A stretch of 64,000 nucleotides of DNA, taken from NCBI RefSeq assembly GCF_019175385.1, contig NC_083341.1, positions 20,902,203 to 20,966,202 on the forward strand, written 5' to 3'. Made by a program: the position numbers and the translations under genes. This document shows, piece after piece, positions 11,170 through 21,347 of this stretch (positions within the stretch are counted from its first letter, which is position 1; every line of letters begins with the position of its first letter). Source of the DNA: Lycium barbarum (lineage: Eukaryota > Streptophyta > Magnoliopsida > Solanales > Solanaceae). The notes beneath the pieces are model-generated. The model was not told the origin of the DNA, did not search any database, and saw nothing but the letters and a program-made list of their open reading frames with translations.

Positions 11170-12985
11170 CTATTAAAAATATGATTTTTAAATCTATCTA
11201 CAATATAGTAGCCAACTACTACTTCATTAAACTAATGCTACACATGCATTTCATTTTACTATATATTTTAATTTGGCTTTGCTGCTGAAGGGAAGAAGAT
11301 ATATTCTTGACAAGTGCAGCATTTCATGCATCGTGGAATTTACCTCGTAGGTTCTACGTATTCAGTGCTCATTTAATTTCTACCTTTTTTCTATTTTAGT
11401 AAGGTAATATTGTTTTAAAATTTTGGTTCAACTAATTAAAACTACTCACTTCCACCATCTTCAAGTACTTTATCATAAGTTGCTCCAATACGACAAACAT
11501 TATGAAAACACGAGATCACTGAAGCAACGCAATATATGTATTATACTGGAACAAATAATTCTGAAACGACATGCTGGATTGTCCTCTTTTGTTTGTTATA
11601 TTTTCAAAACGATATGTCTATTTATATTATCCACCTTATTAAAGTGTGCTTGAGTTTGAACTTTGTAATGTAATAGGGAAATGGCTAGCCATTTTTTACA
11701 CAGAAAAATGTTTGGACAAAAACACCCATGACTAAAACACCGAAGAACTATGGGGCGATTGTTGGGTTCCAAACTCTATAAATTGTGCTTGGATTTTGAA
11801 CTGTGCGGCTCAAAGCCTCAAACTCTAGGATTTTGAACTCCTGGAACTATTAATCTTGGAGCGAGTTTTTGTTCACTGCACTTAGTTTCCAAAGCAAAAC
11901 ATTCCAAAGCAAAACATCTTCTTACCAGATCTTGCCTATTAAATCTTGGTGGAAACGCAAGCAGAAGAAGAAGAAGATATAAAAAATATATGCAAAGGCT
12001 TTTTCAATTTACTTTACACAGGAATGAGTACATTTTTATACATCGAAGTCCTAGACTAATAGGCAAACAATGTTATTTCCCCAACGACTACTTTCTATTA
12101 CTTCACGCGTCTGAGCTCCAAGCCAGAGGTGCCAACGAGCAGAGGAGAGCTTAGTTTTCGTAAGGGATGAATGAGAGCTAGAAGGAAGGCGGAGACTTGA
12201 AAGATTCAAAAACCCATAAAACAAGTTTTGTGATGGATGCCTAGACGACCAAGAAGCATTTAGGCTTGGAATAAATAAATTTTCAATTAAGTTTATGTAA
12301 CCTTCGTTGACGATGAAAATCAGTCAATTATAAACTCAAGATATTTATTTATTTATTTATTTTATTTTATTAAACTCCGATTGTTTGGAAGTACATTAAA
12401 TGTAAGGAGTTATAATCACACCAAGTCACCACTTATGAGAATCCGTTTGCTTTCGTTCGTTGGTTAAAGCAGTAGTTTTTTTTTACATATTTTCGCTTTT
12501 CATAATGAAAGTAGAACCTTAGATTTTGTATAATAAATCAATTAAATCGCCAAGAACCTTACGCCCTTAATGGAAACAAGTTAATTTTATGGTTATACGA
12601 GAAAAAAGAGTTATGTGTTTGTTAAAAATATAACTGACTGCATCAAAACAAACCAAATTAATTAGATTCCTTAAAAAACTTTCATATCTATATCTATCAA
12701 GAGAGAAATAAAAGGACAATAGTTTTTTCCTTTTTCGAAATGAGAATATGGTCGAACAATATTATCTACCATAGATATATTCTCATTTACTTTAGTTATC
12801 ATATAACAGTCCAAATAGGACGAAACCCTGATAAGGGATTGAAAAAATAAAAGAATGTCATATCTAGAATTAAAAGCCTATGACCTAAAAGAATTTTGTA
12901 CCCCCTTACCACCATATTTGAAGCATCCCGTATGTCAAGGAGATTCAACAATTTTTATATATACAAAAAATATATTTTTATCTTT
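11170..12985. other. Spacer between TIP copies 1 and 2
   Basis: AT-rich sequence. The part next to copy 1 is its distal promoter region; the part next to copy 2 is that copy's 3' flank. Short open frames such as 11423-11653 are repeated without change in unit 2 and have no family resemblance. No gene, tRNA or transposon end is visible. Confidence 0.7.
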
Positions 12986-13789
12986 TTAGCAAGGTATCAG
13001 TTTTTGACGAAGGGATTCAATTGAATCTCCTTCAATGAATTTGGCTCCGCTGATGCTAATAGGGAGTTGCTCGTGATCAATGTTCTTGGGGATGAAGATG
13101 GTTTCATAGACCAAAGAAGCAATTGTAGCACCGACAAATGTACCGAGCCAGTAGACCCAGTGGTTGTTCCATGTCCAACTAACCATTGCTTGACCAAAGG
13201 GCGCAGCCGGATTCATTGCTGCACCGTAAAAAGCACCACCAGACAAGATGTTGGCACCAACAATGAAACCAATTGCAACTGGGGCAATTATGACACTCGA
13301 GTTACTCCTCTTGGGGTCAATTTTAGTTGCATAAATAGTGTAAACAAGAACAAATGTCGTCACTATCTCAAAAACAACTGCATTGCGTGGTGTTGGAGCG
13401 AATGGTGATACTTCCACACCAACAACAGAATACTTGAGGAGCAAGCAAGCCACGACAGATCCAAGCAATTGAGCAATCCAATACAAAATAGTCCTGCATA
13501 AGGTTATGTGACCTCCCATAAAGGCACCAAATGTGACAGCAGGATTTACATGACCTCCAGATATGTTTGCCGCCGCTGAAACTACAGCGACAAGAGCAAA
13601 TGCGTGGTTTATCGCTGCCGCAATCAGCTGGGCTTGCAAATCGCCGCTCGTCAACCGGGATGATGCGGCAAAGCCTTCAGCGGCAAAAACATAAATAAAC
13701 ATGGAAATGAATTCAGCTAATGCAGCCTTGAGGGTATCAGGGTGGGCAGCCTCTTTCAAACTTCCAATGAAAAGTCTTGAAATCGGCAT
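12986..13789 (-). CDS. Tonoplast intrinsic protein (TIP-type aquaporin), intact
   Basis: A 267-residue membrane channel of the MIP family, expected to move water or small neutral solutes across the vacuolar membrane. It has the internal duplication of the family: first NPA at residues 82-84 in [14 protein letters not shown], second at 193-195 in [13 protein letters not shown], and six hydrophobic helices. It resembles the TIP1 group most (start [34 protein letters not shown]). The four selectivity-filter positions read H62, I181, A190, A196; the last is Val in typical TIP1 proteins and Arg in most other aquaporins. The C-terminus is about 15 residues longer than usual (ends [12 protein letters not shown]). 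The gene is intronless, like some TIP1;3-type genes, and uses the first ATG, about 100 bases after a TATA box. It is the only unbroken copy in the array. Confidence 0.92.
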   Translation of the reverse strand: MPISRLFIGSLKEAAHPDTLKAALAEFISMFIYVFAAEGFAASSRLTSGDLQAQLIAAAINHAFALVAVVSAAANISGGHVNPAVTFGAFMGGHITLCRTILYWIAQLLGSVVACLLLKYSVVGVEVSPFAPTPRNAVVFEIVTTFVLVYTIYATKIDPKRSNSSVIIAPVAIGFIVGANILSGGAFYGAAMNPAAPFGQAMVSWTWNNHWVYWLGTFVGATIASLVYETIFIPKNIDHEQLPISISGAKFIEGDSIESLRQKLIPC

Positions 13790-13885
13790 GTTCTTTTTCT
13801 TGAAGATGAAAAGGTTTATGAGTTTATTACTCTTTTATTTCGTTCTAGCTCTGTTTGCTTTCTTTCCAAATAGGCCTCTAACCTC

Positions 13886-14155
13886 TTTATATATATAGTG
13901 GACTAAATAAGAGCATGCATGAGTAGACTGTAGACAGAACAATACATTATTTTGTTGGAAAACACCCTAAGGCAGCACTCCATTTCTGACGAATAAAAAA
14001 TACTAATAGGGAATAATAAGGCAACATTTCAATATTATTGAGTAAGTGGTGCTGCACAAGCATTTCAATCCACGTGCTATTAAAAATATGATTTTTAAAT
14101 CTATCTACAATATAGTAGCCAACTACTACTTCATTAAACTAATGCTACACATGCA
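13886..14155 (-). promoter_or_regulatory. Promoter region of the intact TIP gene
   Basis: On the minus strand, upstream of ATG 13789: a TATA run at 13886-13897, a CATGCATG RY element at 13914-13921, a CACGTG G-box at 14071-14076 and a second CATGCA at 14150-14155. RY plus G-box is the pairing found in seed and ABA-regulated plant promoters (B3 and bZIP factors). The proximal RY element is also kept at the more diverged copy 5 (40950-40957). Function is inferred from motifs only. Confidence 0.6.
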
Positions 14156-15892
14156 TTTCATTTTACTATATATTTTAATTTGGCTTTGCTGCTGAAGGGA
14201 AGAAGATATATTCTTGACAAGTGCAGCATTTCATGCATCGTGGAATTTACCTCGTAGGTTCTACGTATTCAGTGCTCATTTAATTTCTACCTTTTTTCTA
14301 TTTTAGTAAGGTAATATTGTTTTAAAATTTTGGTTCAACTAATTAAAACTACTCACTTCCACCATCTTCAAGTACTTTATCATAAGTTGCTCCAATACGA
14401 CAAACATTATGAAAACACGAGATCACTGAAGCAACGCAATATATGTATTATACTGGAACAAATAATTCTGAAACGACATGCTGGATTGTCCTCTTTTGTT
14501 TGTTATATTTTCAAAACGATATGTCTATTTATATTATCCACCTTATTAAAGTGTGCTTGAGTTTGAACTTTGTAATGTAATAGGGAAATGGCTAGCCATT
14601 TTTTACACAGAAAAATGTTTGGACAAAAACACCCATGACTAAAACACCGAAGAACTATGGGGCGATTGTTGGGTTCCAAACTCTATAAATTGTGCTTGGA
14701 TTTTGAACTGTGCGGCTCAAAGCCTCAAACTCTAGGATTTTGAACTCCTGGAACTATTAATCTTGGAGCGAGTTTTTGTTCACTGCACTTAGTTTCCAAA
14801 GCAAAACATTCCAAAGCAAAACATCTTCTTACCAGATCTTGCCTATTAAATCTTGGTGGAAACGCAAGCAGAAGAAGAAGAAGATATAAAAAATATATGC
14901 AAAGGCTTTTTCAATTTACTTTACACAGGAATGAGTACATTTTTATACATCGAAGTCCTAGACTAATAGGCAAACAATGTTATTTCCCCAACGACTACTT
15001 TCTATTACTTCACGCGTCTGAGCTCCAAGCCAGAGGTGCCAACGAGCAGAGGAGAGCTTAGTTTTCGTAAGGGATGAATGAGAGCTAGAAGGAAGGCGGA
15101 GACTTGAAAGATTCAAAAACCCATAAAACAAGTTTTGTGATGGATGCCTAGACGACCAAGAAGCATTTAGGCTTGGAATAAATAAATTTTCAATTAAGTT
15201 TATGTAACCTTCGTTGACGATGAAAATCAGTCAATTATAAACTCAAGATATTTATTTATTTATTTATTTTATTTTATTAAACTCCGATTGTTTGGAAGTA
15301 CATTAAATGTAAGGAGTTATAATCACACCAAGTCACCACTTATGAGAATCCGTTTGCTTTCGTTCGTTGGTTAAAGCAGTAGTTTTTTTTTACATATTTT
15401 CGCTTTTCATAATGAAAGTAGAACCTTAGATTTTGTATAATAAATCAATTAAATCGCCAAGAACCTTACGCCCTTAATGGAAACAAGTTAATTTTATGGT
15501 TATACGAGAAAAAAGAGTTATGTGTTTGTTAAAAATATAACTGACTGCATCAAAACAAACCAAATTAATTAGATTCCTTAAAAAACTTTCATATCTATAT
15601 CTATCAAGAGAGAAATAAAAGGACAATAGTTTTTTCCTTTTTCGAAATGAGAATATGGTCGAACAATATTATCTACCATAGATATATTCTCATTTACTTT
15701 AGTTATCATATAACAGTCCAAATAGGACGAAACCCTGATAAGGGATTGAAAAAATAAAAGAATGTCATATCTAGAATTAAAAGCCTATGACCTAAAAGAA
15801 TTTTGTACCCCCTTACCACCATATTTGAAGCATCCCGTATGTCAAGGAGATTCAACAATTTTTATATATACAAAAAATATATTTTTATCTTT
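14156..15892. other. Spacer between TIP copies 2 and 3
   Basis: Same sequence as the spacer of unit 1. No coding region is supported; it holds the distal 5' region of copy 2 and the 3' flank of copy 3. Confidence 0.7.
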
Positions 15893-16256
15893 TTAGCAAG
15901 GTATCAGTTTTTGACGAAGGGATTCAATTGAATCTCCTTCAATGAATTTGGCTCCGCTGATGCTAATAGGGAGTTGCTCGTGATCAATGTTCTTGGGGAT
16001 GAAGATGGTTTCATAGACCAAAGAAGCAATTGCAGCACCGACGAATGTACCGAGCCAGTAGACCCAGTGGTTGTTCCATGTCCAACTAACCATTGCTTGA
16101 CCAAAGGGCGCAGCCGGATTCATTGCTGCACCGTAAAAATCACCACCAGACAAGATGTTGGCACCAACAATGAAACCAATTGCAACTGGGGCAATTATGA
16201 CACTCGAGTTACTCCTCTTGGGGTCAATTTTAGTTGCATAAATAGTGTAAACAAGA
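15893..16256 (-). pseudogene. TIP aquaporin copy 3, 3' part only
   Basis: Encodes the C-terminal part from [11 protein letters not shown] to the usual end [12 protein letters not shown], including the second NPA, with one change (A186D, GGDFYG). At 16256/16257 the coding sequence stops and joins spacer sequence equivalent to 14786 of unit 2. A deletion of about 1,436 bp relative to unit 2 has therefore removed the first half of the gene and its promoter. The join has almost no microhomology. The 130-residue open frame that reads across it starts with spacer sequence and should not be taken as a gene. Confidence 0.92.
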
Positions 16257-16925
16257 CACTTAGTTTCCAAAGCAAAACATTCCAAAGCAAAACATCTTCT
16301 TACCAGATCTTGCCTATTAAATCTTGGTGGAAACGCAAGCAGAAGAAGAAGAAGATATAAAAAATATATGCAAAGGCTTTTTCAATTTACTTTACACAGG
16401 AATGAGTACATTTTTATACATCGAAGTCCTAGACTAATAGGCAAACAATGTTATTTCCCCAACGACTACTTTCTATTACTTCACGCGTCTGAGCTCCAAG
16501 CCGGAGGTGCCAACGAGCAGAGGAGAGCTTAGTATTCGAAAGGGATGAATGAGAGCTAGAAGGAAGGCGGAGACTTGAAAGCTTCAAAAACCCATGAAAC
16601 AAGTTTTGTGATGGATGCCTAGACGACCTAGAAGCATTTACGCTTGGAATAAATAAATTTTCAATTAAGTTTATGTAACCTTCGTTGACGATGAAAACCA
16701 GTCAATTATAAACTCAGATATTTATTTATTTATTTATTTATTTTATTTTATTAAACTCCGATTGTTTGGAAGTACATTAAATGTAAGGAGTTATAATCAC
16801 ACCAAATCACCACTTATGAGAATCTGTTTGCTTTCGTTTGTTGGTTAAAGCAGTAGTTTTTTACATATTTTCGCTTTTCATAATTAAAGTAGAACCTTAG
16901 ATTTTGTATAATAAATCAATTAAAT
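16257..16925. repeat. TIP-unit spacer, left of solo LTR
   Basis: Continues the spacer of unit 3 with a few substitutions relative to units 1 and 2, up to the target duplication TAAAT at 16921-16925. No gene. Confidence 0.8.
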
Positions 16926-17631
16926 TGTCACGACCCGGCTAGGGGTCGCTATGGGTACCCGGGGCTAACCACCGAGCACCGCTCATGCTATTATTTTCTT
17001 AATCTATTCCACAGTCATTTATCGATTTCCTGTTAACTTTATGGGGAAGATCTGCTTTCCATTACAAAATATAATACTCTGATATACAATCATATTTCAA
17101 TATACTTATACACATGCATACTACCCACGTCGTGAAACCACACAACCCACATCGAGCACCTACGAGCCTCTATTGAGTGACATACACAATATATACACAA
17201 AAGAATCAACCAATTAGCACCTCCGGAAGATGGAGTGCTCCTCAGCTCAGCTGGTAACTCCTATTAGTCTGGACCGCTTTCCTGTCTGCCTGTGGGCATG
17301 AACACAGCATCCAAAGAAAAGGATGTCAGTACGAGCATTGTACTGAGTATGTAAGGCATACATCTAAGAAATAAGATAACAATAAGAAAGTAAGGTAAAA
17401 CAAGAAGATAACCGATAACTGCTTGCCTCTTAAGGCAGATCCATGCATGCATAATAATGCTTTGCTGCGGAACGTGTAGCCCGATCCATATATCAATACA
17501 ATGTTAGTGTCGAGGAACGTACGGCCCGATCCATAACCCATATATCCCGCGTCCGGGATGAAATCATGATATGCCAGCTGTCCAGGTGGCTATGCGTCTA
17601 TAGCGCCTCACCTTCCCCATGTCCCCTGAAT

Positions 17632-17763
<132 letters not shown>

Positions 17764-19080
17764 TTATATAGTATACATAGCATGCATGAGAGCCCAAGGA
17801 AAGGCTGTAGCTATATCGGAGTGACGTAAGGTTGGTAACCTCCGATTATATTATGGAATAATCATCGTCGCTTTGTCTCACCTTGAAGGAAAAAGGGTCA
17901 TAAGGTGAGAATACCAACAATGAAGGAAATTAAGAAATTTCGAATAAGCTCAATCACCTCATAATAATAATAATAATAAGCTCATGTACATGGAAATCTC
18001 TATGAATAAAATCGTCTCATAAAAGCATTGATCTCCTAACTTAAGACTTTTAGTCATAAAATCGTCATCATCATAATCATCGTAAAAACATGCTCATCGC
18101 TGTTATCATAAGAGATCACAGAATCATAAACCTCTGGTTTGGAAAATACGGCATTTTGGGATTACAACTATGAGTTATTAGGAAAGGAATTATGCCTTGG
18201 AGTCGTAAATATTTAACTTTTGAAAACGAGAAAAATATGGAAACATTTATGAAGCCATAGCATCGGAATCATGCCTTCAGAAACTCAATAACATTATAAG
18301 GATCATGAAATTCGTGAGCTTCGAACATTTATGGATTCAATCATATTATGAGTACGACACAAAGATTTATAACGGAAGGATCATGCCTTTAGAAAGAAGG
18401 GGACTAGCCTTAACATACCTTTGACGTTTACTATTCTTATCGCTTGCTCGTTCTTCCTTTATTGCACGTGTATATACCTTCAAGAGAATTCATGTCGTCG
18501 TTAGCTAAGCAATTATAAGGACGGACTACTATTTCTAGGGAAAATTGGGCAGCATTACCTTTGTTTATACTACGTTTCCCATATTCTATTTCAGCTCCCA
18601 AACATTCGCAACAATATCCACAACATATCAACATTCATAATTTCCATCCAACTACCACTCAATTATGACACTACACATTCTTTCAAGACCCATTTTCCAT
18701 GTTTTTCTATATTTCAAGCATCTTAGCCTTCCAATACCTTAAACAACATAATGAGATCATGAAACATACCTTAGATGATGGTGTTACAAGTCTTGAGCAA
18801 CAATACTCTTTTATGCCAAAACCCTATTTCAACCCCTCTGAGATTTCTTGAAGAAGATGACTTCCAGTAGGGTTTCATGCACTTGATTTCATGAATTAAT
18901 ATTGATGATCTTGGTTTTCCCTTAGTTCTCTTGGATGAAGTGTTTTGGAGAATTCTCTAGAGGGTTCTTAAGTTACATGGATGAGAAATGAAATAAAATG
19001 AAGCCTAGGTCCCTTTTTAATACTCAAAATCTGATTTTTAATGAACAACAGTCGGTGTGTACAGTGGTCGTAAACCACAG

Positions 19081-19322
19081 TTTACGGACCGTATAGTGGT
19101 TTACGGGCCGTATAGTATGGTCGTATTTAAGCACGTCAAAACAGAAAGGTTTACTGTAGAACAGGGTGATTTACGACCGAGGTTTACGGGCCGTATTTCA
19201 GTTTACGGTCCGTAAAATGGGTCGTATTTTACCATTCCAACAATTAACAGAAAGTTGAGATTTTTGAGATGCTGTAGGACGATCGTAGTTTACGGTCCGT
19301 AAATCACTTTACGGGCCGTAAA
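19081..19322. promoter_or_regulatory. Cluster of TTTACGGNCCGTAAA-type palindromes in the solo LTR
   Basis: Six palindromic or half-degenerate sites at about 19081, 19100, 19183, 19202, 19289 and 19308. The three best are TTTACGGTCCGTAAA (19202-19216, 19289-19303) and TTTACGGGCCGTAAA (19308-19322). They fall in the first 400 bp of the LTR in element orientation, where enhancers usually lie. The regulatory role is inference. Confidence 0.5.
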
Positions 19323-19482
19323 CCACTTTACGACCACTGGCTGAAATAAAATTCCGCAACTTTCTTATTTCCAGAAATTCATAAATCATCATTCCCGACT
19401 TAGTAAAACATCGGACCCTCATACCCTTCGTTGATCTATTCATTGTACATGCACGGGGACTTTTCCGAGGTGTAACATAAAT

Positions 19483-20966
19483 CGCCAAGAACCTTACGCC
19501 CTTAATGGAAACAAGTTAATTTTATGGTTATACCAGAAAAAAGAGTTATGTGTTTGTTAAAAATATAACTGACTGCATCAAAACAAACCAAATTAATTAG
19601 ATTCCTTAAAAAACATTCATATCTATATCTATCAAGAGAGAAATAACAGGACAATAGTTTTTTCCTTTTTCGAAATGAGAATATGGTCGAACAATATTAT
19701 CTACCATAGATATATTCTCATTTACTGTAGTTATCATATAACAGTCCTAATAGGACGAAACCCTGATAAGGGGGTTGAAAAAATAAAAGAATGTCATACC
19801 TAGAATTAAAAGCCTATGACCTCAAACTCTAGGATTTTGAACTCCTATTAATCTTGGAGCGAGTTTTTGTTCGCTGCACTTAGTTTCCAAAGCAAAACAT
19901 CTTCTTACCAGATCTTGCCTATTAAATCTTGGTGGAGACGCAAGCAGAAGAATAAGAAGATATAAAAAATATATGTAAAGGCTTTTTCAATTTACTTTGC
20001 ACAGGAGTGAGTACATTTTTATACATCGAAGTCCTAGACTAATAGGCAAACAATGTTATTTCCCCAACGACTACTTTCTATTACTTCACGCGTCTGAGCT
20101 CCAAGCCGGAGGTGCCAACGAGCAGAGGAGAGCTTAGTATTCGAAAGGGATGAATGAGAGCTAGAAGGAAGGTGGAGACTTGAAAGCTTCAAAAACCCAT
20201 AAAACAAGTTTTGTGATGGATGCCTAGACGATCTAGAAGCATTTCCGCTTGGAATAAATAAATTTTCAATTATGTTTATGTAACCTTCGTTGACGATGAA
20301 AACCAGTCAATCATAAACTCAGATATTTATTTATTTTATTTTATTAAACTCCGATGTTTTGAAGTACATTAAATGTAAGGAGTTATAATCACACCAAGTC
20401 ACCACTTATGAGAATCTGTTTGCTTTCGTTCGTTGGTTAAAGCAGTAGTTTTTTACATATTTTCGCTTTTCATAATGAAAGTAGAACCTTAGATTTTGTA
20501 TATATAATAAATCAATTAAATCGTCAAGAACCTTACGCCCTTAATGGAAACAAGTTAATTTTATGGTTATACGAGAAAAAAGAGTTATATGTTTGTTAAA
20601 ATATAACTGACTGCATCAAAACAAACCAAATTAATTAGATTCCTTAAAAAACTTTCATATCTATATCTATCAAGAGAGAAATAACAGGAGAATAGTTTTT
20701 TCGTTTTTCGAAAATGAGAAAATGATCGAACAATATTATCTACCTACCATAGATATATTCTCATTTACAAGAGTTATCATATAAGAGTCCTAATTGCACG
20801 AAACCCTGACAAGGGGATTGAAAAAATAAAAGAATGTCATACCTAGAATTAAAAGCCTATGACCTAAATGAATTTTGTACCCCTTTACCACCATATTTGA
20901 AACATCTCGTATGTCAAGAAGATTCAATAATATATATATACACAAAAAAAAAATATTTTAATCTTT
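19483..20966. repeat. TIP-unit spacers with the gene between them deleted
   Basis: From 19483 the interrupted spacer resumes and reaches the block that normally precedes the TIP stop codon (AGCCTATGACCT at 19811-19822). It then jumps into the middle of the next spacer (CAAACTCTAGG). The TIP coding region and promoter that should lie between are missing. From 19823 the second spacer runs to copy 5. No coding region. Confidence 0.8.
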
Positions 20967-21347
20967 TTAGCATGGTATCATTTTTTGACGAAGGGATTCA
21001 ATTGAATCTCCTTCAATGAAGTTGGCTCTGCTGATGCTAATAGGGAGTTGCTCGTGATCAGTGTTCTTGGGGATGAAGATGGTTTCATAGACCAAAGAAG
21101 CAATTGCAGCACCGACGAATGTACCGAGCCAGTAGACCCAATGGTTGTTCCATGTCCAACTAACCATTGCTTGACCAAAGGGCGCAGCAGGATTCATTGC
21201 TGCACCATAAAAAGCACCACCAGACAAGATGTTGGCACCAACAATGAAACCACTTGCAATTGGAGCAATGATCACGCTTGAGTCACTCCTCTTGGGGTCA
21301 ATTGAAGTTGCATAAAAAGTGTAAACAAGACCAAATGTCGTCACTAT
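20967..21347 (-). pseudogene. TIP aquaporin copy 5, 3' half
   Basis: Encodes [19 protein letters not shown] through the second NPA to the C-terminus [12 protein letters not shown], with more substitutions from copy 2 than copies 1 and 3 have. It ends at 21347, where element A begins after the target duplication ACTAT (21343-21347). The other half is at 40435-40821. Read across the insertion the two halves join at the same codon region as in copy 2. Confidence 0.93.

Larger units (their letters stand above)
10081..15899. repeat. Two near-identical 2.9-kb tandem units (TIP gene plus spacer)
   Basis: Unit 1 (10081-12992) and unit 2 (12993-15899) share a period of 2,907 bp; unit 1 is 5 bp longer because of the frameshift duplication in copy 1. 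Spacers 10903-12992 and 13810-15899 read as the same sequence throughout. A third unit starts at 15900 but is truncated. Such identity means recent unequal exchange, gene conversion or, less interestingly, an assembly artefact. Confidence 0.93.

Noticed and set aside
15893..16285. 130-codon TIP-like gene with its own start
   Set aside because: The start codon and first 11 residues come from spacer sequence joined by a deletion; helices 1-3 and the first NPA are absent.
19081..19322. CRISPR-like array
   Set aside because: The short palindromes are unevenly spaced, in a plant LTR, and no cas gene exists.
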